This document shows, piece after piece, positions 1 to 8,655 of a DNA stretch of 64,000 nucleotides (position 1 is its first letter; each line of letters starts with the position of its first letter). Source of the stretch: Chitinophagales bacterium (lineage in GTDB: Bacteria; Bacteroidota; Bacteroidia; Chitinophagales; Chitinophagaceae); assembly GCA_026936105.1 (NCBI GenBank), contig JAIXKI010000035.1:1-64000 (forward strand). The letters run 5' to 3'. The position numbers and the translations under genes were made by a program. The notes under the pieces are model-generated. The model was not told the origin of the DNA, did not search any database, and was given only the letters and a program-made list of their open reading frames with translations.

Positions 1-306
1 CTTATGTTCATCTATATTTTGTTTTTCTTTTATGAATATTTCAAGGCAGTCGAAGATAAATATATTTACAACGAACCGTCTTTTTGGTGTGTTATTGGAA
101 TTTTAGTCTACCTCGGAAGTTCTTTTTTCATTAATATACTTGCAAACCATCTTAGTGATCAAGAAGTTGCAAAATACTCGAGTTTAACTAACATTGCTGA
201 AATAATAAAAAACATCCTTTTTGCTGTTGCCATGATCATGTATGCTCGTCAACCTAAAGAAGCATCACATGAAAAATCAATCCCCTATTTAGATATGACC
301 TTATAA
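1..306 (+). CDS. C-terminal part of a multi-pass membrane protein, function unknown
   Basis: The frame is open from the first base of the window, so the true start probably lies upstream; the first internal ATG is at 4. The visible 101 residues hold about three hydrophobic segments (roughly residues 1-13, 27-48 and 66-81) separated by short charged loops, and end in a polar tail. I do not recognise a family. It ends 24 bp before a sensor kinase on the same strand, so it may be co-transcribed with the two-component pair, perhaps as an integral membrane sensor, but that is only inferred from position. Confidence 0.6.
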   Translation, partial: LMFIYILFFFYEYFKAVEDKYIYNEPSFWCVIGILVYLGSSFFINILANHLSDQEVAKYSSLTNIAEIIKNILFAVAMIMYARQPKEASHEKSIPYLDMTL

Positions 307-330
307 AACAACTGTTAATTACAACCCATT

Positions 331-1158
331 ATGTTTTTTTTACAGGCCACCACTAACAGCAGCGTCTCGCTGGTACTCTTCCTGGGAACTCTCGGGATGA
401 TGATCCTGACCATTGGGTTGATCCTCTTCATTATTTTTCACCAGCGTAAAGTGATCCGCTACCAAACCCGACTGCAACAAATGGAACAGGAACAGCAAAA
501 GATCCTGCTGAAGGCTTCCATCAAATTACAGGAAGAAGAAAGACAACGGCTGGCAGCAGATCTTCACGATGATGCCGGCCCCTTGCTTGCCACAGCACGT
601 TTGTATCTGAATGAGAATCTCGTCAATCAGGATAAAGCCACTCAACTGCAATCTATTTTCCAGGCAAGGCAGATCATAGATGACACCATTCAATTGATCC
701 GGAACATCAGCCATAGCCTGATGCCGCCTACTCTGAAAAATTTCGGGCTGGAATCGGCTGTCAATGATCTCTTTCAAAAACTCAGCGGCTCAGGAAGTAT
801 AAACGCCAGCAGCAGGTTTCATGAATATAAAGAGCGGCTGAAAGCAGAAAAAGAACTGATTATATTCCGTGTCGTACAGGAGTTGGTCAACAATATTCTA
901 AAACATAGCAGTGCCAGCTTCATCCATCTGACCCAGAATGTTCATGAAGACAAATTCTATCTCCGGATTCATCATGATGGAAGAGGATTGGTACAGGCAG
1001 ATTTTGATAAACTGAATAAAAGTAATGTAGGCCTCGGATTGAAAAACATCAGCAGCCGCCTGAAAGTGGTACACGGCAATATAAATTTTGAAAAGGACAT
1101 TTCTCAGACATATTACAAGGTAACTATTGAATTACCGAAAGACGATCCTTATCAGTGA
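331..1158 (+). CDS. Sensor histidine kinase, NarL/DegS class (HisKA_3 type)
   Basis: A 275-residue kinase with one transmembrane helix (about 15-37), a short coiled linker (40-70), then a HisKA_3 dimerisation domain. The phospho-acceptor is His79 in the motif RQRLAADLHDDAG. The HATPase_c domain follows, with an N box near 180-193 (VVQELVNNILKHSS), a G1 box DGRG at 216-219 and a G2 box GLGLKNI at 234-240. It has almost no periplasmic sensing region, so the signal may be sensed in the membrane or through a partner such as the upstream membrane protein. The response regulator follows 50 bp downstream, which makes a cognate pair very likely. The ligand cannot be read from the sequence. Confidence 0.92.
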   Translation: MFFLQATTNSSVSLVLFLGTLGMMILTIGLILFIIFHQRKVIRYQTRLQQMEQEQQKILLKASIKLQEEERQRLAADLHDDAGPLLATARLYLNENLVNQDKATQLQSIFQARQIIDDTIQLIRNISHSLMPPTLKNFGLESAVNDLFQKLSGSGSINASSRFHEYKERLKAEKELIIFRVVQELVNNILKHSSASFIHLTQNVHEDKFYLRIHHDGRGLVQADFDKLNKSNVGLGLKNISSRLKVVHGNINFEKDISQTYYKVTIELPKDDPYQ

Positions 1159-1208
1159 TCCTGTACTTTTAAGCATAATTTGCTAAATTTGATCAAAATC
1201 TGATACTT

Positions 1209-1859
1209 ATGGGAATCATCAAAGTAGCCATAGCAGACGACCACAAGATATTCAGAAAGGGAGTCATTCTTTCGCTTCGCCCTTTTACCAACATTAAGTT
1301 TGTTCAGGAAGCGGAGAATGGTGATGATCTGTTGAACGGGCTGCCCGCTTCGGAACCCGATGTGATACTGATGGATCTGAGAATGCCCGGAAAAGACGGA
1401 ATTGAAACCACCAAGATCGTCAGCAAGCAATATCCCAATATAAAAGTACTGGTACTGAGTATGTACGAAGACGAACGTTTTGTTTATCACCTGATGGAAA
1501 ACGGGGCCAACGGTTATTTACTGAAAAATGCAGAACCCCAGGAAATTCGCAGAGCCATCATGGAGGTATATGAAAAAGGATACTATCTTAATAATTTCGT
1601 GAACCGCATACTTCTTAAAAAATCACATGCACGGCAGAAAGTGATCCCTTCATTGAATAATGAGATTACTTTAAGTGATAAAGAGAGAGATGTGATCCGT
1701 TACATCTGCATGGAGTTCACGGCCCAGGAAATAGCACAAAAAATGGAGATAAGCCCCCGCACCGTTGAAGCGATCAAAGACCGGTTAATGGAACGCTTTG
1801 GAAGTAAAAATACCGCCGGGCTTGTATTCTTCGCCGTTAAGAACAATCTGATTGAATAG
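1209..1859 (+). CDS. Response regulator, NarL/FixJ family with LuxR-type HTH
   Basis: The 216-residue protein has a receiver domain with acidic pocket Asp10/Asp11, phospho-acceptor Asp56 (motif VILMDLRMPGKDG), Ser84 and Lys106, all in the expected places. The C-terminal LuxR-type helix-turn-helix covers about 150-210 and includes LSDKERDVIRYI and SPRTVEAIKDRL. Phosphorylation by the kinase just upstream should allow dimerisation and DNA binding. The next gene is convergent, so this ends the plus-strand operon. The regulon is not visible. Confidence 0.93.
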   Translation: MGIIKVAIADDHKIFRKGVILSLRPFTNIKFVQEAENGDDLLNGLPASEPDVILMDLRMPGKDGIETTKIVSKQYPNIKVLVLSMYEDERFVYHLMENGANGYLLKNAEPQEIRRAIMEVYEKGYYLNNFVNRILLKKSHARQKVIPSLNNEITLSDKERDVIRYICMEFTAQEIAQKMEISPRTVEAIKDRLMERFGSKNTAGLVFFAVKNNLIE

Positions 1860-1888
1860 ACGACTGCCCATTTGCACCCGAAATAATC

Positions 1889-2287
1889 TTACTGAACAAA
1901 AACAGGATTCTTTTTCCGGATCAAAACACTATCCGTTAACACAGGGAACTCGAGTTCTTTTACGGAGCCTTTTGCACTCAAAGAATCCAGTATTTCTTTC
2001 ATGAGCCGTGGGTGCGATTGATAATAAGAAAAACTTTTTTGGAAAATGGATTTACTGGTGTTGTGAATTTTAAATATCTCTTCATAATAACTTACCGTTT
2101 CAATTCTTTTATCCAGAGCCGTGTCTTTGGGTAAGACGTAACCGGTAAGAAACTCATCAGCCCGGAAAAGATCCCATAAAACAGATTCCATTTCTTTTTG
2201 TGACAGTATTCCCCCGGGAGCCTTTTTTTTCCCGGAACAGGAAAAAAGTAAACCGATAAACAATAAAAAGAAAAAGGGATTTCTCAT
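1889..2287 (-). CDS. DUF4296 lipoprotein
   Basis: A 132-residue protein with a signal peptide and lipobox LLFSC (lipidated Cys17). The body contains the DUF4296 pattern: a predicted helix around MESVLWDLFRADEFL and a second around YYEEIFKIHNTSKSIFQKSF, a family found in Bacteroidota with no known function. Its start overlaps the stop of the DUF4835 gene by 4 bp (ATGA), so the two are translationally coupled. It is the last gene of the bamD-rpoZ-coaBC run. The family call rests on remembered sequence pattern and has not been searched. Confidence 0.8.
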   Translation of the reverse strand: MRNPFFFLLFIGLLFSCSGKKKAPGGILSQKEMESVLWDLFRADEFLTGYVLPKDTALDKRIETVSYYEEIFKIHNTSKSIFQKSFSYYQSHPRLMKEILDSLSAKGSVKELEFPVLTDSVLIRKKNPVFVQ

Positions 2288-3201
2288 TTCAATTCTTTGT
2301 AGGCAGAAGTATTGGTAATATCTATCTTTTGTAAAATATCCCTTGCTCTCGTTTTTGTCCCGGCATCTGCATGGGTGAAAACTTTTACCAATTCCGAGCT
2401 TTTACCTTGTAAAAAAAATGGCAGGATCATTGAATTGGGGTTCTCAGAATTAATTGTATTCAGATAATTAATGCAATTCATCACACCATTACGTCCGGCA
2501 TTCTCATTATCATAAAAATTATCAAGCCCTGACCTGTAATAAGAATAAATGGCGTCGTGAATGAGGGCAAACTGATTATTATTCAGATTTTCGGCGAGCC
2601 AATACCGGTTACGTTGTCCCTCAAAAGGTTTCCATCCGGAGATATTACTGCTTTCGGGAGCATTATTCACAATATTCCAGGCCTTCTTAAAATAAACATC
2701 TCCGCCCCGTGGTGAAAACGAATCGTAATCAAAGCCCAGGATAATATTTACATAATAAGCAAATACTGCTGTCAGGTTGGCTGCCACGGGATCTGTTCCC
2801 TGAATCCTGTTTTCATTGAACTCCAGGGGCTGGAATTCCACATAACGGAACGTTACATTATCATCCAGGTAATTGATAAGAGGAGATTGATAGGTGCTGT
2901 TTAAAACAGGCCTTGCTGACTGAACGGTCAATCTTCCTTTAAAGACATTATTGCCCAGATCTTGTTCTATACTCAGAAAAAAATTGCATTGAATCCTTTC
3001 ACCCGGCTGAAAATTATCAGAGGTCCATTTCCTGTTATTTAAAAAACTGATCAGCCCTGCCTGGAGGGTTTGAAAGATTTTCTTATCTACCCTGCTGTCT
3101 ATTTTCGCTGCTGAAACGGTCAATCGTGCCTGCAGGTCCTGTCCAAAGTTTTGGGAGGCAACAAATAAAACAAAAATTCCGGAAATGATCTTTCTATACA
3201 T
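2284..3201 (-). CDS. DUF4835 exported protein
   Basis: The 305-residue protein has a cleavable signal peptide (about residues 1-20) and then a single soluble domain of the DUF4835 type, with the typical opening QDLQARLTVSAAKID and the conserved block around AYYVNIILGFDYDSF. It is expected in the periplasm or at the outer membrane. Its start overlaps the coaBC stop by 8 bp. The order bamD, rpoZ, coaBC, DUF4835 is a familiar neighbourhood across Bacteroidota, often followed by recN; here DUF4296 takes that place. The molecular function is unknown. Confidence 0.85.
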   Translation of the reverse strand: MYRKIISGIFVLFVASQNFGQDLQARLTVSAAKIDSRVDKKIFQTLQAGLISFLNNRKWTSDNFQPGERIQCNFFLSIEQDLGNNVFKGRLTVQSARPVLNSTYQSPLINYLDDNVTFRYVEFQPLEFNENRIQGTDPVAANLTAVFAYYVNIILGFDYDSFSPRGGDVYFKKAWNIVNNAPESSNISGWKPFEGQRNRYWLAENLNNNQFALIHDAIYSYYRSGLDNFYDNENAGRNGVMNCINYLNTINSENPNSMILPFFLQGKSSELVKVFTHADAGTKTRARDILQKIDITNTSAYKELK

Positions 3202-4390
3202 AATAAAGACGGATTATTACATCAACAATATCTTTGGCTACAGCAAGCTTGGGCTTCTGTTCAAACCGAAACTCCCCGCCATTCCTGCTGAAAATAGTGA
3301 TCTTGTTTGTTTCCAGTCCGAAACCCGCGCCTTCATCTCTCAGTGAATTCAACACAATGAGGTCTGCATTTTTTTCATTCAATTTTTTCAATGCGTTGCT
3401 CTTTTCATCATTTGTCTCCAGGGCAAAGCCTACCAAGACCTGATCCGCTCTTTTCTCTTTGCCAAGTGTTTTCAAAATATCCCGGGTCTTTTTTAACTCT
3501 AAATTCAGAGTATCATTCTCCTTCTTGATCTTCTCTTCAGCAGTTACTATCGGTGTATAGTCTGAGACAGCAGCTGCCATCACAATAATATCGGATCTGT
3601 CAGATCTGTCATGGCACGCATCATACATTTCCTGTGCAGTGTTAACGGCTATTGTGTTGATGCCCGGAAGTAAAAATTCCTCCCGGACAGGCCCAAGCAC
3701 CAATGTTACATCAGCACCGCGGTTCTGTAATTCTTTTGCTATGGCAACTCCCATTTTCCCTGTTGAACGATTGCCTATAAAACGTACCGGATCTATCGGT
3801 TCGTACGTGGGTCCGGCGGAAACCAGAGCCCTTTTTCCTGAAAGAGGTTTAGGCAAAAAAAAAGTGTCGGTCAGCATCTGAACAATTTGTTCCGGTTCTG
3901 CCATTCTGCCTTCCCCATACAATCCGCTTGCCAACTCACCCTGGTCAACCGGTATAATTTTATTTCCATAAGACTCAAGCTTGGAAATATTTTGCCTCGT
4001 AGCCGGATGATGCCACATGTCTTCATCCATGGATGGAGCTACTACAACCGGACAGGTGGCAGAAAAATATGTCGCTAACAAAAGGTTGTCACATTGTCCT
4101 GTTGCCATTTTTGAAAGAGTATTGCAGCTTAGAGGAGCCACTAACAAAACATCAGCCCATCTCCCTAACATAACATGATTGGCCCAGCTTTCTTCATCAA
4201 ACAAATCTGTTAAAACAGGATTGCGGGAAAGGGTGGAAAGAGTGAGTTTTGAAACAAAATCTTTAGCCGAAGGTGTCAGAATCACTTTTACCTCAGCCCC
4301 GGCTTTGATCAATAAACGAATAATGTACGGGGTTTTATAGGCAGCAATACCTCCCGTTATTCCCAATAAAATTTTTTTACCTTTCAACAT
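3194..4390 (-). CDS. coaBC: Bifunctional phosphopantothenoylcysteine decarboxylase / phosphopantothenate-cysteine ligase
   Basis: CoaBC carries out two consecutive steps of coenzyme A synthesis: it joins cysteine to phosphopantothenate and then decarboxylates the product. The FMN-binding CoaC half spans about 1-178 (GGIAAYKTPY; likely catalytic His72 in NHVMLGRWAD; APSMDEDMWHHPATRQN). The CoaB half runs from about 184 to the end (ALVSAGPTYEPIDPVRFIGN; lysine-rich KIKKENDTLNLELKKT). The flap motif that is ACGD in E. coli Dfp reads ASGL here, so Ser155 replaces the usual cysteine (see findings). The length is normal for the fused enzyme. It lies downstream of rpoZ with a terminator-like hairpin between them. 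Confidence 0.96.
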   Translation of the reverse strand: MLKGKKILLGITGGIAAYKTPYIIRLLIKAGAEVKVILTPSAKDFVSKLTLSTLSRNPVLTDLFDEESWANHVMLGRWADVLLVAPLSCNTLSKMATGQCDNLLLATYFSATCPVVVAPSMDEDMWHHPATRQNISKLESYGNKIIPVDQGELASGLYGEGRMAEPEQIVQMLTDTFFLPKPLSGKRALVSAGPTYEPIDPVRFIGNRSTGKMGVAIAKELQNRGADVTLVLGPVREEFLLPGINTIAVNTAQEMYDACHDRSDRSDIIVMAAAVSDYTPIVTAEEKIKKENDTLNLELKKTRDILKTLGKEKRADQVLVGFALETNDEKSNALKKLNEKNADLIVLNSLRDEGAGFGLETNKITIFSRNGGEFRFEQKPKLAVAKDIVDVIIRLYYV

Positions 4391-4422
4391 TGCTCCAAAA
4401 TTACCATTTACTTCCAGAAACC

Positions 4423-4452
4423 AAAAAAGCGACCCTTGATAACAGATCGCTT
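4423..4452 (-). terminator. Intrinsic terminator after rpoZ
   Basis: On the minus strand the arms AAGCGATC and GGTCGCTT (plus coordinates 4445-4452 and 4427-4434) enclose a 10-nt loop. They are followed by a run of six T (4423-4428 on the plus strand). It lies 28 bp after rpoZ and 33 bp before coaBC, so it may limit read-through within the cluster. Confidence 0.55.
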
Positions 4453-4480
4453 TATGACTTATAAATAAGAATTTTAAAAT

Positions 4481-4822
4481 TCAATTGAAAAGCTCATCTT
4501 CTCCCTTCCTGAAATAAACTTTGTCTTCAAGAAACTCCTGTGTAGCCAACAAAGCAGGGTTGGGCATGCGTTCGTACGCCCTGGAAATTTCAATTTGTTC
4601 TTTGTTTTCATGGATTTCCTCAAGACTATCAGTATGGCTGGCAAATTCCTCCAGTTTATTATGTAATTCTTCTTTTAAAGAGATATTGATCTGATTCGCC
4701 CTTTTACCTATAATAGCGATAGATTCATAAAGATTCCCGGTCTTGTTTTTGATGTCATTGAGGTTTTTCGTCTCAACAATACTACTCGTTCCAACACTAA
4801 GTTGACGTCTTAACTTGCTCAT
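4481..4822 (-). CDS. rpoZ: DNA-directed RNA polymerase omega subunit, Bacteroidota type
   Basis: A 113-residue protein of the Rpb6/omega family. The recognisable core is NLYESIAIIGKRANQI, followed by a helical segment and EQIEISRAYERMPNPALLATQEF, as in the longer Bacteroidota omega. Omega helps assemble and stabilise RNA polymerase around beta-prime. The start codon lies 23 bp inside the end of bamD, so the genes overlap by 26 bp and are probably translationally coupled. A terminator-like hairpin follows. Placement between bamD and coaBC matches the usual Bacteroidota order and supports the call. Confidence 0.85.
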   Translation of the reverse strand: MSKLRRQLSVGTSSIVETKNLNDIKNKTGNLYESIAIIGKRANQINISLKEELHNKLEEFASHTDSLEEIHENKEQIEISRAYERMPNPALLATQEFLEDKVYFRKGEDELFN

Positions 4823-5612
4823 TTGATAATTTATTTATATTAGTTTTTGAAAGATCCAGATAATGCTCTGCTTCCTTTAGCAGACCGCTATTGGGAAAAC
4901 GATCACTGAAATCATTACATTCATTTATAACCTGCTCAAATCGTTCCTTTTTTTTATCGGTGACACTCATTTCAGCGAAGCGAAAATAAGACTTAATGAC
5001 CATTAATTTATATTCATCAGCTTTGGGTGAGTCCGGATAACTATTTAAAACTCCGGTGAAAGCAACTCCGGCAGCACGAAACTGCCCCAGATCATAGTAC
5101 AATTGAGCGCTTTTGTAATCCTTGATTTCCAGTTTATTACGACATATATCAATGATTTCTCCCGCTTCTTTATTTCTGGCCGATCCCGGATGAGTGTTAA
5201 TAAAAGTTTGCATCATTCCCAAAGCTTTGATCGTATTGGTTTGATCAAGTTCGGGTTTAGGAGATTGCTCATAAAAACTTTTTGCCCTCATGAAATCCAT
5301 CTCCTCGGCCCTGGCGCTATTCGGGAATATTTCCAGATAGTTTTTAAAAAGGTTTTCGGCATTAAAATAATCTCTTTGATACCAGGCACAATAAGCGTAC
5401 TTATAATAAAGATCCTCGAATTCTTTTGATGTCTTGAAAAAAGGCATTACATCCTCATAAAGCTGCTGCGCTTTATTATAAGATTTCTTTACATAAAACT
5501 GCTCGGCCATCCTCAGCTTATATTCAGGATCATGACTTTTCATGATCTTATTGAAATGACCGCTGCACCCAGCCAGAAAAATTGTAAATACCAAAAGAAT
5601 GGTCGGTTTCAT
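4797..5612 (-). CDS. bamD: Outer membrane assembly lipoprotein BamD (YfiO)
   Basis: I take the ATG at 5612 (MKPTILLVF) because it gives a clean lipoprotein signal with lipobox LAGC (Cys16); an alternative in-frame start lies 12 bp upstream. The 271-residue product has tandem TPR-like helices (for example YNKAQQLYEDVMPFF, YFNAENLFKNYLEIFPNS and FRAAGVAFTGVLNSYPDSP), the BamD architecture. BamD is the essential lipoprotein of the BAM complex that folds beta-barrels into the outer membrane. rpoZ begins inside its 3' end. Confidence 0.92.
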   Translation of the reverse strand: MKPTILLVFTIFLAGCSGHFNKIMKSHDPEYKLRMAEQFYVKKSYNKAQQLYEDVMPFFKTSKEFEDLYYKYAYCAWYQRDYFNAENLFKNYLEIFPNSARAEEMDFMRAKSFYEQSPKPELDQTNTIKALGMMQTFINTHPGSARNKEAGEIIDICRNKLEIKDYKSAQLYYDLGQFRAAGVAFTGVLNSYPDSPKADEYKLMVIKSYFRFAEMSVTDKKKERFEQVINECNDFSDRFPNSGLLKEAEHYLDLSKTNINKLSNEQVKTST

Positions 5613-5720
5613 AAAAGTGTGCAAAGTTAATGCTTAACAACAAAAGTTAGGTAAAAAACAAATCCTTCCAAAACCGGGGGGTTAAGGTTTTGATAAAGGG
5701 ATACTGATAATATACAGGCA

Positions 5721-5755
5721 CAATAAAAATGGCCCTCTCACTTTGGAAAGGGCCA
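5721..5755 (-). terminator. Intrinsic terminator after the OmpA-like gene
   Basis: On the minus strand a perfect 7-bp GC-rich stem TGGCCCT/AGGGCCA (arms at 5749-5755 and 5730-5736 on the plus strand) with a 12-nt loop is followed by TTTTTATTG. It lies about 30 bp past the stop of the gene at 5785-7479 and separates it from bamD. Confidence 0.85.
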
Positions 5756-5784
5756 CCATTATCAGCAAAAAGTATCACACATTT

Positions 5785-7479
5785 TTATTTACTCTTCTTC
5801 CTGAGATTGGGATGAGGAGCAGGTACAGTATTCGGACCTTGTTCACCTTCATTAGCAGCACGCAGATCAACTGTATTGCAATCACCGCCTTCCTGTCCAT
5901 AATTGAATATGAAGCGGTCAGCGCTGATACCTTCTTTTTCTACGAGGTAAGTGATCACAGCATTAACATGATCCCAGCTCAACTGCTGCTCTTTCTTGCT
6001 GGAAGAACAATAACCAACCACCACTACAGAGCACTCTGGGTTGTTGCGCATCCTGGATCCAACGGTTGCTAAAACAGCCTTTGCATCTTCGCTTAATACA
6101 TTTGAATTTGTCTTGAATGCTACACTTGGAAGAGCTCCTAATTTCTGAGCACAGGTTACTTCAGTAACTGTTTGTTTCGGGAAGCAAGACTCATCCGGGC
6201 AGGGACATTTACCTACACCATCAGCATCAACCGGCTGGCAGTAAGTCGGAGTGATCAGTTCTTTATCCTTACAATCAGGAACACCGTCACCATCAGTATC
6301 CCGGCTTACGCCATGAGTATCAACCGGGCATCCCTGAGGTGTATTTGGCTCCAGATCGAATTGATCTGTAACACCATCGCCATCACTGTCAGGCAAAACA
6401 GGTTTCGGAAGTCTCATCAGCCTCGGATTGCGTATCTCGCTGTATGCATAATCCAATGGGTTCAGCCACCAGAGCGGCTCTACCGCTTTAGCACCAAGGT
6501 TGATATTCAGGCCTACGCTTGCAAAGTTGTATGTATCAAATTGTCCGGTTAATACAGGATCTCCCTCTGCATGCTCCTGCCACCGCTGACCATCAAGAAG
6601 GTCATTACGCGTTATGGTCCAGCGATCTTCAATGGCAATATTCAAACGGTTGCTCAGTTTGAAAGCCATTCCTACACCAAATGTAGCAGTAGGCAGAAAG
6701 GTTTGTCCAAACAGTTTGGGACGGCGTGTACCATCATTTTCCGCAGCTGTCTCATAGCTGTTATCCATCAGGGATTTCAACGCCTTACGTGTATCCTTGC
6801 GGTTTTTGTAAACACCGGAATTAGTTATAGATGCAAAATTATATCTCTGCCCGTTGTCATTCAGGACATTCACTTTTGCCTCATAGATAGTACCACCTAT
6901 ACCGCCGAAAGCATAAGTGTTAAATCCTGTCTTTGATTTATGGAAACGAACATTATTTAAGGTAACAACACCTTGCAATGAGAGATCCTGAACTTTGGTT
7001 TTATAATTGTAAAAGATCGGATCGATCGTTGGCCGGCCTGACGTGGTAACTATTTGGCCACTTCCTGTTCTGAGTGGAGCAGAGTAACCTGCAGCTACCC
7101 AAGGTACGTTATGAGCATAATTTTGGGAAGATGTCCAGCTCAAGCCTTTCCCTATACCGTACATATACTCAAGCCGGGCAGAGAAGATGTACCCAAAAGC
7201 TTTTCTGACATGAACACCGAATCCGGGTGTCGGGAAGATAGCAGGTACATCACCGCTAATGGTGAATGCTCCTACTTTAACACCAACCTCCCACTGATTA
7301 CGGGGTTTTGCCGGGAAATCATAAGTTCCATTTAAAAATTCGGTATGCTGGGGCATTCTGCTGGTAGGTACCAATGATGTGTCTTTTACATCATAACTGG
7401 AACCAACCCCCTGTCCGAACACAAATGAAGAAATCATGCAGAACAATGCTGCAAGAAGAGTGTACTTTTTGCTTGCCAT
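5785..7479 (-). CDS. OmpA-family outer membrane protein with TSP3-like calcium repeats
   Basis: The 564-residue protein has a signal peptide (about 1-22), an N-terminal beta-barrel-like region (about 45-345), acidic thrombospondin type-3-like repeats with DSDGDGVTD and DTDGDGVPD at about 370-410, and a C-terminal OmpA-like domain (about 450-545). It is expected to span the outer membrane and may face the peptidoglycan. The OmpA domain is divergent: the arginine of the usual NxxLSxxRAxxVxxxL motif is His504, and the upstream Asp is replaced in VVGYCSSS. It has its own near-consensus promoter and strong terminator, which suggests an abundant single-gene transcript. Confidence 0.88.
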   Translation of the reverse strand: MASKKYTLLAALFCMISSFVFGQGVGSSYDVKDTSLVPTSRMPQHTEFLNGTYDFPAKPRNQWEVGVKVGAFTISGDVPAIFPTPGFGVHVRKAFGYIFSARLEYMYGIGKGLSWTSSQNYAHNVPWVAAGYSAPLRTGSGQIVTTSGRPTIDPIFYNYKTKVQDLSLQGVVTLNNVRFHKSKTGFNTYAFGGIGGTIYEAKVNVLNDNGQRYNFASITNSGVYKNRKDTRKALKSLMDNSYETAAENDGTRRPKLFGQTFLPTATFGVGMAFKLSNRLNIAIEDRWTITRNDLLDGQRWQEHAEGDPVLTGQFDTYNFASVGLNINLGAKAVEPLWWLNPLDYAYSEIRNPRLMRLPKPVLPDSDGDGVTDQFDLEPNTPQGCPVDTHGVSRDTDGDGVPDCKDKELITPTYCQPVDADGVGKCPCPDESCFPKQTVTEVTCAQKLGALPSVAFKTNSNVLSEDAKAVLATVGSRMRNNPECSVVVVGYCSSSKKEQQLSWDHVNAVITYLVEKEGISADRFIFNYGQEGGDCNTVDLRAANEGEQGPNTVPAPHPNLRKKSK

Positions 7480-7526
7480 AATTAAGGATTAAGATTATTG
7501 AAAAACGATGTCCTATAAATATTGCG

Positions 7527-7557
7527 CAAAAATAGAGATTGAAGACCAATTACCAAA
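7527..7557 (-). promoter_or_regulatory. Bacteroidota-type promoter of the OmpA-like gene
   Basis: On the minus strand TTTG (7557-7554) and TATTTTTG (7534-7527) are separated by 19 bp, an exact fit to the Bacteroidota consensus TTTG-N19-TANNTTTG. The start codon is 48 bp beyond the -7 box. Confidence 0.75.
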
Positions 7558-7680
7558 TTTTTCGAAAGATTAATTTGTAGCACAGTCCCGGTATTTTTCA
7601 ATGACTTAGTAGCACAAAATGAGTTTTTCACGATCCGGGCGCTATTGTTTTTTTGGGCGTAAATTGCCAGGATTTTCATC

Positions 7681-8643
7681 ATGAATCTACCAAGTGAATT
7701 AATTGAATCTGAATTAAAGACCTTTGAACTCCGGTTCAAAGATGCAGTTAAAAGCAAGGCTCCTTTGCTCGACCGCATCATGCATTACGTGGTAAAAAGG
7801 AAAGGAAAGCAGATCCGTCCGACATTTGTTTTATTATCTGCAAAACTTTGCGGTGAAATCAATGAGGCTACTTATCGTGCTGCTTCACTGGTAGAACTGC
7901 TGCATACTGCCACCCTGATACATGATGATGTAGTTGATGACGCTATGGAACGTCGCGGTTTCTTCTCGGTTTATGCGTTATGGAAAGCCAAAGCCACAGT
8001 ACTTATCGGAGACTACCTTTTGGCAAAAGGATTACTCCTTTCCCTGGATCATAATGATTATCAGACCTTACACATTCTATCAGACGCTGTTCGTAAAATG
8101 AGTGAAGGAGAACTACTTCAAATTGAAAAAACACGTTCCTTGAATTTTAAAGAGGAAATATATTTCGAGATCATTAGAAATAAAACAGCCTCACTTCTTG
8201 CATCAGCATGCGGCGCAGGCGCCTGGTCAACCAGTTCCGACAAAGCAGTAACTGAAAAAATGATGCTGTTCGGCGAGAAAACGGGAATGGCATTTCAGAT
8301 AAAAGATGATCTCTTTGACTACACAAGTGATAAGATCGGTAAGCCAACAGGGAATGACATCAAAGAGAAGAAACTAACCTTGCCCATAATCTATGCATTA
8401 AATAATGTAAGTAGTAGTGACCGAAGGAAAATGATCCGGATCATCAAACACAATAACCGCGATACAGATAAGGTAAATTGGGTGATCCGAAAAGTTAAAG
8501 AGTCGGGAGGCATTGACTATGCAAAAGGAAAAATGAATGCTTTTAAAAATGAAGCCTTGCAGGTCCTGAATGAATTTCCCGAATCGCCGGTGCAAAAAGG
8601 ACTTTCAGACCTTGTAATTTATGTAACTGAACGGAAATATTGA
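7681..8643 (+). CDS. Polyprenyl diphosphate synthase (long-chain trans type)
   Basis: A 320-residue all-alpha prenyltransferase. The first aspartate-rich motif DDVVDD is at 82-87, followed by the ERRG basic patch, and the second, KDDLFDY, is at 208-214. It adds isopentenyl diphosphate units to an allylic starter in trans, most likely making the side chain of menaquinone in this lineage; chain length cannot be read reliably. The ATG at 7681 opens the protein with MNLPSELIE, a normal start. recJ follows 12 bp downstream, suggesting co-transcription. An IspB/HepT-type function is the best guess. Confidence 0.93.
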   Translation: MNLPSELIESELKTFELRFKDAVKSKAPLLDRIMHYVVKRKGKQIRPTFVLLSAKLCGEINEATYRAASLVELLHTATLIHDDVVDDAMERRGFFSVYALWKAKATVLIGDYLLAKGLLLSLDHNDYQTLHILSDAVRKMSEGELLQIEKTRSLNFKEEIYFEIIRNKTASLLASACGAGAWSTSSDKAVTEKMMLFGEKTGMAFQIKDDLFDYTSDKIGKPTGNDIKEKKLTLPIIYALNNVSSSDRRKMIRIIKHNNRDTDKVNWVIRKVKESGGIDYAKGKMNAFKNEALQVLNEFPESPVQKGLSDLVIYVTERKY

Positions 8644-8655
8644 CCGGCTGTGCCA

